Shown here in pieces: positions 23,679-31,831 of a stretch of DNA of 43,801 bases. The stretch lies in assembly GCF_004355005.1 (NCBI RefSeq), contig NZ_SMSJ01000046.1:1-43801 (forward strand), written 5' to 3'. Position 1 is the first letter of the stretch. Each line of letters begins with the position of its first letter. A model generated the notes under the pieces. It had not been told where the DNA came from. It saw nothing but the letters and a program-made list of their open reading frames with translations, and did not search any database. The position numbers and the translations under genes are program-made. This DNA comes from Dankookia rubra. GTDB lineage: Bacteria > Pseudomonadota > Alphaproteobacteria > Acetobacterales > Acetobacteraceae.

Positions 23679-24593
23679 ATGATCCTCTCGCCCCTCTGGC
23701 TGCCGGTGACCCTGGCTGCCGCGCTCTTCCAGACCTGGCGTACCGCCATGCAGCAGAAGCTGCGCGGCCAGCTATCGGTCAATGCCGCGGCGGTGGTGCG
23801 CTACCTCTATGGCGTGCCGGTCGGCGCGCTGATCCTGGCGCTCTACCTGCTGCTCTTCGGCGGCGCGCTGCCGCCGCTGAACCTCGCATTCCTCGTGCTC
23901 GCCGCGGCCGGCGGGCTGGGACAGATCCTCGGCACCAACCTGCTGATCATGGCCTTCGGCTATCGCGGCTTCGCGGTCGGCACGGCCTATGCGAAGACCG
24001 AGGCGGTGCAGGGCGCCATCCTCGCGCTCATCGTGCTGGGAGAGCGCATCTCGGCGCTGGCCTGGTTCGGCATCGCGGTCGGCGTCGGCGGCGTGCTCTG
24101 GCTTTCGCTGGCCGGCAAGGCGCGCAGCCTGGGGGAGGTGCTGCGCGCGACGGTGCAGCCGGCAGCGCTCTGCGGCCTCTCGGCCGGGTTCTTCTTCGCC
24201 CTCACCAGCGTGCTGGTGAAGGCGGCCAATCAGGCCCTGCCCGGCGAGGACCCGATCCTGCGGGCGCTGGTGACGCTGGTGGCGGCCAATGTGCTGCAGA
24301 CCTGCATGCAGGGCGGCTGGCTGCTGGCGCGGGAGCCGGACCAGGCCCGCGCCGTCCTCACCACCTGGCGGACCAGCGCCCAGGTCGGGGCACTCTCGGC
24401 CTGCGGCTCAGCCTGCTGGTTCACCGCCTTCGCGCTCGCCCCCGTCGCGCTGGTGCGGGCGGTGGGGCAGGTGGAGATCATCTTCACCCTTCTGTTCAGC
24501 CGCTTCTACCTGCAGGAGAAACCCTCCGCCGCCGAGGTGATCGGCGTCTGCGTCGTGGTGGCGGGGGTGGTGCTGGTGCTGGTCGGGCGCTGA
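23679..24593 (+). CDS. EamA/DMT-superfamily membrane transporter
   Basis: A 304-residue integral membrane protein with about ten hydrophobic segments in two homologous halves, as in EamA exporters. The first half includes GQILGTNLLIMAFGYRGFAVGTAYAKTEAV, the second VRAVGQVEIIFTLLFSRFYLQEKPSAAEVIGV, matching the usual EamA ending before the last helix. Members export metabolites or amino acids, but the substrate is unknown. There is no good ribosome-binding site (TGGGTAGGA). It may be co-transcribed with the receptors. Confidence 0.88.
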   Translation: MILSPLWLPVTLAAALFQTWRTAMQQKLRGQLSVNAAAVVRYLYGVPVGALILALYLLLFGGALPPLNLAFLVLAAAGGLGQILGTNLLIMAFGYRGFAVGTAYAKTEAVQGAILALIVLGERISALAWFGIAVGVGGVLWLSLAGKARSLGEVLRATVQPAALCGLSAGFFFALTSVLVKAANQALPGEDPILRALVTLVAANVLQTCMQGGWLLAREPDQARAVLTTWRTSAQVGALSACGSACWFTAFALAPVALVRAVGQVEIIFTLLFSRFYLQEKPSAAEVIGVCVVVAGVVLVLVGR

Positions 24594-24758
24594 CCCCGCG
24601 CCGGCGGGCCGCCGTGGGCGCCGGCTTCGTGACGCAGGCCTCATGACGCATGCTTCACCGCCCTGTTGGAACCGGCTCATGTCGATCGGCCGCCTGCGTC
24701 GTTAGGCCCTTGGCCGCCGCACGATGCGGCGCGCCTTGCCGAAGAGGAGGACGGATCG

Positions 24759-25247
24759 ATGCGGCTTGCACGCCTGACCACCGCCTTGGCCTTGACCCTG
24801 ACCGCCGGCCCGGTCCTGGCCGAGGATGGCGCCACCATTCCTGGCGGATCGCGCACCACCCCCGGGCTGGAACGGCCGGGACACGAGAATCCCGAGATGA
24901 AGGCCTATGGGCTGGCCGCGCCGCGCGCGGCCCAAGCCCCGGCCGCGGCGGTGGCCGCAGCGCCGCCGCCCGCCGCCGCGCCGGTGCGGAAGGCTAGGCT
25001 CGACGACGTCGATGCGCTGCTGCGCCAGGCCGAATCCGACATGGCGGCGCGGCGGACGAAGCAGGCCGATGCGGATCTCGCCCGGGCGCAAACCGCCCTG
25101 CTGAACGCCAAGGCAGCCGGCGATCCGGTTCCCCAGCAGGCCATGGCGCCGCTGGCCGAGGCGCGCGCCGCGCTGCAGCACGGCCGCGCGACGGAGGCGG
25201 AGCGCGCCACCCGGACCGCCCAGCAGGTGATCGCCTCGGCCGAGTAG
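24759..25247 (+). CDS. Exported Ala-rich helical protein, unknown function
   Basis: A 162-residue protein starting after GAGGAGG. It has a signal peptide (MRLARLTTALALTLTAGPVLAE), a disordered Ala/Pro-rich linker (residues about 50-75), and a charged C-terminal region of two or three amphipathic helices (DDVDALLRQAESDMAARRTKQADADLARAQ) likely to form a coiled coil. Similar small periplasmic proteins occur in Rhodospirillales without a known role. It ends 4 bp from the convergent thioesterase gene, with no terminator between. Confidence 0.75.
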   Translation: MRLARLTTALALTLTAGPVLAEDGATIPGGSRTTPGLERPGHENPEMKAYGLAAPRAAQAPAAAVAAAPPPAAAPVRKARLDDVDALLRQAESDMAARRTKQADADLARAQTALLNAKAAGDPVPQQAMAPLAEARAALQHGRATEAERATRTAQQVIASAE

Positions 25248-25251
25248 CCGG

Positions 25252-25647
25252 TCAGGGGGCGGCGCGCACCGGTCGCGGCCTGCCGTCCCCGTCCAGCGCG
25301 ACATAGGTGAAGTCGGCCGAGGTCACCCTGATCCGCTCGCCCTGGCCCTGGCGCAGCGCCCAGGCCTCGACATGCAGGGTGAGCGAGGTGCGGCCGATGC
25401 GCGCCAGGTCGCAATAGACGCAGACGACGTCGCCGACCTTCACCGGCTTGAGAAAGGCCATGTCGGTGCAGGAAACGGTGACCACGCGGCCATTGGCGTG
25501 GGCGACGGCGCTGATGCCGCCGGCCACGTCCATCTGCGACATGATCCAGCCGCCGAAGATGTCGCCGGCCGGGTTGGTGTCGGCCGGCATGGCCAGCGTC
25601 CGGATGGCGAGGTCGCCGCGCGGCCCGGCGGCCGGCGCCGCGCTCAT
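25252..25647 (-). CDS. Acyl-CoA thioesterase (YciA-type hotdog)
   Basis: A 131-residue single-hotdog thioesterase. AMPADTNPAGDIFGGWIMSQMDVAGG is the classic YciA/BACH motif with the catalytic Asp in GDIFGG, and DMAFLKPVKVGDVVCVYC follows. It should hydrolyse acyl-CoA to free acid and CoA, acting as a hexamer in the cytoplasm. The ATG overlaps the stop of the 3-hydroxyisobutyryl-CoA hydrolase gene, so both CoA-releasing enzymes are translated together. Confidence 0.92.
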   Translation of the reverse strand: MSAAPAAGPRGDLAIRTLAMPADTNPAGDIFGGWIMSQMDVAGGISAVAHANGRVVTVSCTDMAFLKPVKVGDVVCVYCDLARIGRTSLTLHVEAWALRQGQGERIRVTSADFTYVALDGDGRPRPVRAAP

Positions 25648-26663
25648 CCCCTGAAGAGCGCGGCGATCGCCGCCGGGTCCACCGCCTCGATGCTCGACGG
25701 CGTCCAGCGCGGCGCGCCGTCCTTGTCCACCAGCACGCTGCGCACGCCCTCGCGGAAGTCGGGATGGCCGTTGACCACGCTGCGGCCGAGCGCCAGTTCC
25801 ATCTCGAGGCATTCGTCGAGCGTCGCGCCGGCGCCGCGGCGGATCAACTCGAGCGAGACGCAGAGCGAGGTCGGCGACATCCGCCGCAGGATCGCCGTCT
25901 GCTCGCGCGCCCAGTCGGTGCCCTCGGCATCGAGCGCCGCCAGGATCGCCGGCATGGTGTCGCGGCCGAAGCAGCGGTCGATGGCGGTGCGGTGCGGCGC
26001 GAAGGCGGGGGGCGACGCGGCTTCGGCGAAGCGGTCCAGCACCGCGACATCGCCGGCCAGCAAGGCCTCCCGCAAAGCCGGCAGCTTCGCCTTCGGGACG
26101 TAGTGGGTGGCGAGGCCGGCATGCACGGAATCGCCGCCGCGCAGCCGCGTGCCGGTGAGCGCCAGCCAGGTGCCGATCGCACCGGGCAGCCGTGGCAGGA
26201 CATAGGAGGTGCCGACATCGGGAAACAGCGCGATCGCCGTCTCCGGCATCGCCAGCATCGCGGATTCGCTGACGACGATGGGCGCGCCATGCACCGAAAG
26301 CCCGATGCCGCCGCCCATGCAGAACCCGTCGATGAGCGAGACCCAGGGCTTGCCAAAGGTGGCGATGCCGCGGTTGACGGCATATTCCTCGGCGAAGAAG
26401 GCCTCGATCGCCGCGGCCTCGCCGGCGATCGCCAACTCGCGGATCCGGCGGACGTCGCCGCCGGCGCAGAAGGCCTTGCCGCCGGCGCCCTCGAGGATGA
26501 CCAGCCTCACCGAGGCATCGTCCTTCCAGGCATCGATCGCCGCCTGGAAGTCGCGGATCATGGCGAGGTCGAGGGCGTTCAGCGTCTTCGGCCGGTTCAT
26601 CAGCAGCGTGCCGGCGGCGCCCTCGCGGCGGGTCAGCACGGTCGGTTCTGTCGTCTCGCTCAC
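25644..26663 (-). CDS. 3-hydroxyisobutyryl-CoA hydrolase
   Basis: A 339-residue crotonase-fold enzyme of valine degradation, releasing 3-hydroxyisobutyrate and CoA. LNALDLAMIRDF, GGKAFCAGGDVRRI, IDGFCMGGGIGLSVHG and MPETAIALFPDVGTSYVLPRLPG are diagnostic: the Glu and Asp in PETAIALFPDVG distinguish hydrolases from hydratases. The long C-terminal part (ILRRMSPTSLCVSLELIRRG) is also typical. It precedes and overlaps the thioesterase gene. Other valine-pathway genes are not in the window. Confidence 0.92.
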   Translation of the reverse strand: MSETTEPTVLTRREGAAGTLLMNRPKTLNALDLAMIRDFQAAIDAWKDDASVRLVILEGAGGKAFCAGGDVRRIRELAIAGEAAAIEAFFAEEYAVNRGIATFGKPWVSLIDGFCMGGGIGLSVHGAPIVVSESAMLAMPETAIALFPDVGTSYVLPRLPGAIGTWLALTGTRLRGGDSVHAGLATHYVPKAKLPALREALLAGDVAVLDRFAEAASPPAFAPHRTAIDRCFGRDTMPAILAALDAEGTDWAREQTAILRRMSPTSLCVSLELIRRGAGATLDECLEMELALGRSVVNGHPDFREGVRSVLVDKDGAPRWTPSSIEAVDPAAIAALFRG

Positions 26664-26685
26664 GCAGCGCTCCCTGGCTCTCGTC

Positions 26686-26717
26686 CCGGGAGCATCGGGT
26701 AGCCCCTGGGCTCCCGG
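26686..26717 (-). terminator. Terminator-like hairpin between the LOV kinase and hydrolase genes
   Basis: Arms CCGGGAGC (26686-26693) and GCTCCCGG (26710-26717) enclose a 16-nt loop in the 100-bp spacer downstream of the kinase stop. No T-run follows on the minus strand. It separates two minus-strand transcripts. Confidence 0.45.
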
Positions 26718-26763
26718 ACAGCAACCCGCCCGCTGGACGGCCGGTCATGCCGCGCCGCCGCGA

Positions 26764-28560
26764 TCAGCCTTCGTGCGAGCTTCCAGGCGGCGGCTGCCCG
26801 TTCGGCTGGTTCAGCACGAGCCTGACCCGGGCGGCCAGTTCGGTCTCGCGGTAGGGCTTGCCCAGCACCGGTTCCTGGCCCGGGGCCCGAGCCCGCACCA
26901 GATCTTCATTGTACCCCGTCGTCAGCAGGACCCGCAGGCCGGGGACCATGGCGCGGGCCTGCTCCGCCAGAACCAGGCCGTTGATCCCGCCTGGCATGAC
27001 GATGTCGCTGAACAGCAGGTCGACGCGTCCTCCGGACTCGCCCAGGACATGCAGCGCCTCCTCGCCGCTGCGTGCGGAGAGCACGCGGTAGCCGCGTCCC
27101 AGGAGGTGGTGGACCGCGAGGTCGAGAACATCGTCATTGTCCTCGACGACAAGAATCGTCTCGGCGCCGCCACGAGGGTCCAGCACGGGTTCGGACCAAG
27201 CCGGCTGCGGCGGCGCGTTCCCGTCCGTGGCGACGGGGAACAGCATGGAAACGGTGGTGCCGGCGCCGAGCTCGCTGCTGATCTCGAGCCGCCCGCCGGA
27301 CTGCCGGGCGAAGCCGTGCGCCATGGCGAGGCCGAGCCCGGTTCCCTGGCCCTTGCGCGTGGTGAAGAAGGGCTCGGCTGCGCGGCTCAGCACCTCGGGG
27401 GACATGCCCGGGCCGTTGTCCTCGACCGAGAGCACGATGTATCGGCCCGGCTTTAGCCCATCCCCGCCGGCATGGATCGCCGCTTCGTCGAGTTCGACCG
27501 TCGCGGTCCGGACGACAGCACGACCGCCGCCGGGCATCGCGTCTCGCGCATTCGCCAGGATGTTCATCAGCGCCATCTCCGCATGCACCGGATCGAGGAC
27601 GCAGGGTGGCAGGTCGGGTGCGGCCTCAAGGGCAATGCTGATCTCGCCACCGAGCGTGCGTGTCAGCATCTCGGCGAATTCCGCGACCACCTCGTCGAGC
27701 TGCACGGCCCGCGGCTCGAGCCGCGTCTTGCGGGCGAAGGTGACGAGCTGCTTGGTCAGCTTCGCGGCCTGCTCGCCGGCGCGGGTGGCGCGGTCCGCCG
27801 CGCGAGCGACCTGCGCCTGGTCCCCGGCATGGGCTTGCAGCCGCTTCAGGTTGCCAAGGATGACCTGCAGCGCATTGTTGAAGTCATGCGCGAGGCCGGC
27901 GGTGAGCTGGCCGATTGCCTCCATCTTCTGCGACTGGCGGAAGGCGTCCTCGGAGTTTCGCCGACGCGTGACGTCGAGCTGGGAGGCGAAGAAATAGAGC
28001 AGCTTGCCGCCGGCGTCGAAGATCGGTCCGATGAACAGGGCGTTCCAGAAGGCAGTGCCGTCCTTGCGGTAGTTCAGGATTTCCGTCGCGAAGGGCCGGT
28101 GCTCCCGGACGGCCTCGCGCACCTGCCGGACGGTGTCCTGGCTGGTCAGCACGCCCTGAAGGAAGCGGCAGTTCAGGCCGTAGATATCTTCTCGGCCGAA
28201 GCCAGTGAGATCGAGAAACGCGCCATTGGCGAAGACAACGGGATTGTCGTGCTGGTTGGGGTCGGTGACGATCATCGGCATGCGCGTCATCTCGACTGCG
28301 GCGAAGAAGACATTGCCGCGGTCGTTGAGGCCGGAACGCGAGATCCGGGCTTCCTGCCAATGATTGACGCCAGGTCCGCCCGTCGGGCTGGCGCTGCCGT
28401 CCTCGTGGCGCGCCGCAGCGGGAACACCATGGCTCTGTCCGTTGCCGATCGTCTCGGCCGCATCCTCCGCGTCGCGCAGGAGGTCCGCGCTGTCTCGTCC
28501 CGACCGATCCGCCAAACGTCGAATTGCGGCATCACGCGCCGGGTCTCGATCCTCGCGCAT
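26764..28560 (-). CDS. LOV-domain hybrid histidine kinase with receiver domain
   Basis: A 598-residue soluble sensor. Residues about 83-200 form a LOV photoreceptor: GLNCRFLQG carries the adduct-forming Cys131, with flavin-contacting Asn in NYRKDG and FWN and Gln194 in FASQLD. A dimerisation/phosphoacceptor helix follows (GQLTAGLAHDFNNALQ, His225). The kinase core has the N-box (MALMNILANARDAM), G1 (VEDNGPGM) and G2 (GTGLGLAM). A C-terminal receiver (VEDNDDVLD, FSDIVMPG with Asp519, GKPYR) makes it a hybrid. No membrane segment. The ATG follows GAGAAGGTGGA. Blue light should trigger Cys-flavin bonding and change kinase activity. No output regulator lies nearby. Confidence 0.93.
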   Translation of the reverse strand: MREDRDPARDAAIRRLADRSGRDSADLLRDAEDAAETIGNGQSHGVPAAARHEDGSASPTGGPGVNHWQEARISRSGLNDRGNVFFAAVEMTRMPMIVTDPNQHDNPVVFANGAFLDLTGFGREDIYGLNCRFLQGVLTSQDTVRQVREAVREHRPFATEILNYRKDGTAFWNALFIGPIFDAGGKLLYFFASQLDVTRRRNSEDAFRQSQKMEAIGQLTAGLAHDFNNALQVILGNLKRLQAHAGDQAQVARAADRATRAGEQAAKLTKQLVTFARKTRLEPRAVQLDEVVAEFAEMLTRTLGGEISIALEAAPDLPPCVLDPVHAEMALMNILANARDAMPGGGRAVVRTATVELDEAAIHAGGDGLKPGRYIVLSVEDNGPGMSPEVLSRAAEPFFTTRKGQGTGLGLAMAHGFARQSGGRLEISSELGAGTTVSMLFPVATDGNAPPQPAWSEPVLDPRGGAETILVVEDNDDVLDLAVHHLLGRGYRVLSARSGEEALHVLGESGGRVDLLFSDIVMPGGINGLVLAEQARAMVPGLRVLLTTGYNEDLVRARAPGQEPVLGKPYRETELAARVRLVLNQPNGQPPPGSSHEG

Positions 28561-28969
28561 TCCACCTTCTCCCCCTGCCCCAGCCAAGGGCCGAGGTTGT
28601 ACCGTGGGCGAGAAACACAACCAGCAGAGGTAGAAAAAGTTTCTCTGGAATGTTTATTGACGGAATGACCGCCCAGGTTCGGCGTCCTCGCCGAGCAAAC
28701 CAGGACCATGGCAGGCAGTGATGCTCCCGGTTCCGGGAAGAAAGTACGGCAGCGCTTGCACCACGGAATGGCAGCCGGATGGCGTCACACGACGGCGGGG
28801 ATTGGCTATCTGGGCGGCAGCGCGGCCTTTGCGCCGCACGGCGGCGAGGCCAAAGGTATGCGGCCCTGGGGGCTGGTGCTGGGCGAGCGCCAACGCGGCG
28901 CCGGACGGGACGCGGATCCTCGAGGCGCCGGATGGGCGGGGTTGCCCGGCCCATCCGGCAAGACAGAGG
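28561..28969. other. Gene-free spacer upstream of the LOV kinase
   Basis: These 409 bp lie upstream of the minus-strand kinase. An AT-richer stretch at about 28620-28670 is the likely kinase promoter region. CCGGGAAGAAAGTA at 28733-28746 repeats a segment found at 18334-18347. The right end holds the terminator hairpin of the holin gene. Short open frames on the plus strand lack ribosome-binding sites and recognisable sequence. Confidence 0.55.
28927..28959 (-). terminator. Hairpin downstream of the DUF883/holin operon
   Basis: A perfect 11-bp inverted repeat, GCCGGATGGGC (28927-28937) and GCCCATCCGGC (28949-28959), begins 10 nt past the holin-like stop codon on the minus strand. The loop is 11 nt. 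There is no T-run, so it may be Rho-assisted. Confidence 0.6.
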
Positions 28970-29404
28970 CTAGCGGCGGGCGACTAGCCCGATCACGGCA
29001 GCGGTCAGCGCCGCGCCGATCATCCCCTTCTTGGCCGATTGGCTGCGCAGCAGGGGCAGCACCATGGCCGCCCGCGCCGTCGTATCGCCCACCTGGCGCA
29101 GCGCGTCGTCGCGCACGCGCGTCGCCTCGACCGCCACCGGGTCCTCGGCATGCCGGGCCGCCAGCCAGCCGAGCAGGGCGACCAGCACCAGGTCGACGCC
29201 GGCGACGATCAGCGCGGCGACCGCCGGGTCGCGCCCGCGCGCCAGCCAGATCAGCGCCGCGACATGCAGCATGACCATCAGCAGCAGGAAGAAGATGGCC
29301 GCGGCCGCGCCGAGGCCTGCCTGAATGGCGTAGCCGCGGCCGGTCCGCTTCCAGCGCAGCGCCTCCGCCTGGGCGGCCAGGCGGAGCAGTTGAAACATGC
29401 GCAT
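28970..29404 (-). CDS. Phage-holin-like / Holin-X family membrane protein
   Basis: A 144-residue inner-membrane protein with two adjacent hydrophobic helices (about residues 30-53 and 62-82) and a weaker C-terminal hydrophobic segment. A short cytoplasmic N-terminus and an amphipathic linker match the putative Holin-X family, which despite the name commonly accompanies DUF883 proteins in non-phage loci. It starts 17 bp after the DUF883 gene, on the same transcript. The role is probably envelope stress, not lysis; no endolysin or phage gene is nearby. Confidence 0.75.
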   Translation of the reverse strand: MRMFQLLRLAAQAEALRWKRTGRGYAIQAGLGAAAAIFFLLLMVMLHVAALIWLARGRDPAVAALIVAGVDLVLVALLGWLAARHAEDPVAVEATRVRDDALRQVGDTTARAAMVLPLLRSQSAKKGMIGAALTAAVIGLVARR

Positions 29405-29421
29405 GCGCTAGCCCTCCGCGC

Positions 29422-29769
29422 TCAGTGGCGGTCGCGCGGATAGACGTAGGTGTTGCCGCCCATCAACCTGCCGATCAGGTAGCCGGCCGCGGCGGCGATG
29501 GCGACCGCGGTCAGCGGGCGCTCCCGCACCGTGTCGGAGATCGCGTCGGCCTGATCCTCGATGGTCTCGCGGGCGCGGTTCGCATAGTCCGAGACCTGGT
29601 CGGCGGCACCGGCCAACGCCGGGGTCACGCGTTCCTCCATCAGCCGCTCGACCTGCGCGCGCAGCTTGGCGAGTTCTTCCTTCGCATCGTCGCCGACGCG
29701 GGTCGCCGAGGCCTCGGCCTGGTTCTTCAGGTTGCGGGCGTCATTCGAGAAATCATTGGCGGCGCTCAT
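29422..29769 (-). CDS. DUF883 (ElaB/YqjD-type) tail-anchored stress protein
   Basis: A 115-residue protein. Residues about 1-85 are a long charged amphipathic helix (NDARNLKNQAEASATRVGDDAKEEL, then TIEDQADAISDTVRERP). The C-terminus holds a single membrane anchor with the family's glycine motif (AIAAAAGYLIGRLMGG). E. coli YqjD and ElaB bind ribosomes at the inner membrane in stationary phase. AAGGAG precedes the ATG, and a good EcfG-type promoter candidate lies directly upstream, fitting a stress role. The next gene encodes a holin-like membrane protein. Confidence 0.88.
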   Translation of the reverse strand: MSAANDFSNDARNLKNQAEASATRVGDDAKEELAKLRAQVERLMEERVTPALAGAADQVSDYANRARETIEDQADAISDTVRERPLTAVAIAAAAGYLIGRLMGGNTYVYPRDRH

Positions 29770-29804
29770 GGCGTGCTCCTTCCGCTGGGGTAACTTGACC
29801 TGGG

Positions 29805-29830
29805 AACGCCAGCACGGCGCCGGAGGTTCC
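29805..29830 (-). promoter_or_regulatory. Candidate EcfG (general stress) promoter
   Basis: On the minus strand, GGAAC (29830-29826) is followed after 17 bp by CGTT (29808-29805), a full match to the EcfG-type consensus. A start site about 7 nt beyond would give a leader of some 28 nt before the DUF883 ATG. A second GGAAC lies 12 bp further upstream. Confidence 0.65.
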
Positions 29831-29916
29831 ACAATCGGTTCCGGCGGGCGATGACCCTTGCGTTGACATGCGGCGGCTGGCTGCCAAGCCTGCCCTGCCA
29901 CATCCGGGAGAGTCGC

Positions 29917-30987
29917 ATGGACGCGCCGCTGCTGCGCTTCGAGGCCGTGCGCAAGCCCGCACTCGGCCTGCTGGACATCCACCTGGTGGTGCCGCGCGGC
30001 GGCTGCACGGTGCTGCTCGGCCCGCCCGGCGCCGGTCAGGAGGGGGTGCTGCGGCTGCTGGCCGGTCTGGCCTCGCCCGACCAGGGCCGCGTGCTGCTGG
30101 ACGGCGCGGACCTCGACCGTCAACCGCCGGGCTGGCGCGGCTTCGGCATCTTCCAGCCAATCGATGGCATGCCCGCCGGCCGCACCGCCGAGCGCCTGGT
30201 GACGGAGCCCGTGCTGGGCCTGCCGGGGGAGCAGCGCGCCGCGCATGTCGCCCGCGCACTGACCCAGCTCGGGCTGGACGGGCAGGAGGCGACGCGGCTC
30301 GGCGATCTGGGGCCGGTGCCGCGGCGCCGGCTGGCGCTGGCGCGCGCGCTGGCGCCACAGCCCGCGGTGCTGCTGCTGGAGGAGCCGCTGGCGGGCCTCG
30401 ACCACGCGACGCGGCAACGCCTGGCGCTGGAATGGCGCGCGCTGTTCCGCCGCATCGGCCTGACCACCGTGCTGGCGACGCACGAGCCGGCCGAGGCGAT
30501 GCTGCTGGCCGACCACCTCGTGGTGCTCGAGGCCGGCGAGGTGGTGCAGCAGGGCACGCCGCAGCAGGTCTACGACGATCCGGCCACCGGCTTCGTCGCC
30601 GGGTTGCTGGGGGAGAACAACCGGTTGCCCGGCACGGTCCTGGCGCTGGATGGCGACGAATGCCAGGTCCGCCTCGATTGCGGGCCGGAGCTCTGGGCGC
30701 GGCGCGGCGACGCTGCCGGCCCGGGCAGCCGTTGCATCGTCGCGATCCGGCCGGAACGCGTGGCGGTCGCGGCGATGACCGCCGAGGAGATGGGGGAAGG
30801 CGCGCTGGAGGCGGCGCTGCGCGACGCGATCTTCCTCGGCGACCACGTGCGGCTGCTGATCGAGCTCGGCCGCGGCGGGACGCTGGTAGCGAGGCGCCCG
30901 GCCGGCAGCCGGGTGCCGCGGGTAGGCGGCCCGGCCTCGGTGGCCTGGGACCCCTATGCCGCCTTCGCCTTCCGCGCCTTGCGATAG
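29917..30987 (+). CDS. Degenerate ABC ATPase-like protein (MalK/PotA type)
   Basis: A 356-residue protein collinear with carbohydrate/polyamine importer ATPases: nucleotide-binding domain about 1-235, then a TOBE-type region containing IRPERVAV. The catalytic motifs are lost. Walker A reads GPPGAGQEG with Gln41 and Glu42 in place of Lys and Ser/Thr. LSGGQ is replaced by LGPVPRRR. The Walker B Asp is Glu155 (LLLEEP). The Q-loop Gln80 and H-loop His189 remain, as do the D-loop (LAGLD) and QQGTPQQVYDDPATGFVAGLLGE. ATP hydrolysis therefore looks unlikely. No permease or binding protein is adjacent. The frame is intact with normal codon bias, so it seems maintained rather than decaying. Confidence 0.85.
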   Translation: MDAPLLRFEAVRKPALGLLDIHLVVPRGGCTVLLGPPGAGQEGVLRLLAGLASPDQGRVLLDGADLDRQPPGWRGFGIFQPIDGMPAGRTAERLVTEPVLGLPGEQRAAHVARALTQLGLDGQEATRLGDLGPVPRRRLALARALAPQPAVLLLEEPLAGLDHATRQRLALEWRALFRRIGLTTVLATHEPAEAMLLADHLVVLEAGEVVQQGTPQQVYDDPATGFVAGLLGENNRLPGTVLALDGDECQVRLDCGPELWARRGDAAGPGSRCIVAIRPERVAVAAMTAEEMGEGALEAALRDAIFLGDHVRLLIELGRGGTLVARRPAGSRVPRVGGPASVAWDPYAAFAFRALR

Positions 30988-31051
30988 TGCCTGGCCCTTG
31001 GTGCGGCGATTGCCGTTACCATGTCCGGCCGAACAACCCGGGAGACCGCCA

Positions 31052-31786
31052 GTGACCCTTTCCGCCAGCCGCCGTGGCCTGCTGCTCGGCGGCGCCGCGC
31101 TGCTTGCCGCAGCGCCGCGTCGCGTCTTCGCCCAGGCGGCCGCGCCCGCCGCGCCGACCGGGCCCTTCACCCTGCCGCCGCTGCCCTATGCGATGGAAGC
31201 GAACGAGGCGGCGATCGATGCCCGCACCATGCAGATCCACCACGACCTGCACCACGCGGCCTACGTGACCAACCTGAACGCCGCGGTGAAGGACCACTCC
31301 GCGCTGCACACGATGCCGATCGAGGAGATGCTGGCGAAGCTGCCCGAACTGCCCGAAGGCATCCGCACTGCGGTCCGCAACAATGGCGGCGGCCATGCCA
31401 ACCATACCATGTTCTGGGGCGTGATGGGCGGCAAGGGCGGCCAGCCCTCCGGTCCGCTGCTGGCGGCGATCGAGCGCGACCTCGGCGGCTGGGACGCCTG
31501 CCGCGCCGCGGTCGAGCGCGCCGGGAATACCCAATTCGGCTCCGGCTGGGCCTTCGTGACCGTGACGCGGGAGGGCAAGCTGGCGGTGGTGCAGAAGCCA
31601 AACCAGGACACCCCGCTGATGGAGGGCGGCCGGGTGCTGCTCGGCAACGATGTCTGGGAGCATGCCTACTACCTGCGCTACCAGAACCGCCGCCCCGAAT
31701 ACACCAAGGCCTGGTGGAACGTGGTGAACTGGGACGCGGTGGCGCAGCGCTACGCGGCGGCGCAGGCGGGAGCGCTGAAGGTCTGA
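31052..31786 (+). CDS. sodA: Superoxide dismutase, Mn type, Tat-exported
   Basis: A 244-residue Fe/Mn superoxide dismutase converting superoxide to oxygen and peroxide. A GTG start after CGGGAGA gives an N-terminus with the twin-arginine motif SRRGLLLGG and a cleavage region near VFAQA, so the enzyme should be periplasmic. Metal ligands are visible: His in QIHHDLHH, His in NGGGHANHTMFW, and Asp and His in DVWEHAYYLRY. GGGH together with NQDTPLM indicates Mn rather than Fe. Most proteobacterial periplasmic SODs are Cu/Zn enzymes, so Tat export of a Mn type is notable. Confidence 0.9.
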   Translation: MTLSASRRGLLLGGAALLAAAPRRVFAQAAAPAAPTGPFTLPPLPYAMEANEAAIDARTMQIHHDLHHAAYVTNLNAAVKDHSALHTMPIEEMLAKLPELPEGIRTAVRNNGGGHANHTMFWGVMGGKGGQPSGPLLAAIERDLGGWDACRAAVERAGNTQFGSGWAFVTVTREGKLAVVQKPNQDTPLMEGGRVLLGNDVWEHAYYLRYQNRRPEYTKAWWNVVNWDAVAQRYAAAQAGALKV

Positions 31787-31831
31787 CGCGAAGCGGCGCA
31801 GGGCGCGGGCCTCGATCGCCCGCCGGGACCG

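Noticed and set aside
28718-28987. Small plus-strand frame in the kinase upstream spacer
   Set aside because: No ribosome-binding site, atypical composition and overlap with the holin gene and its terminator hairpin.
28970-29404. Holin-like gene as evidence of a prophage
   Set aside because: No other phage gene is near; the pairing with a DUF883 protein and an EcfG-like promoter indicates a chromosomal stress operon.
29863-29891. Sigma-70 promoter (TTGACA at 29863) for the degenerate ABC gene
   Set aside because: The -35 is perfect, but the expected -10 region at 17 bp (AAGCCT) is too GC-rich to support the call.
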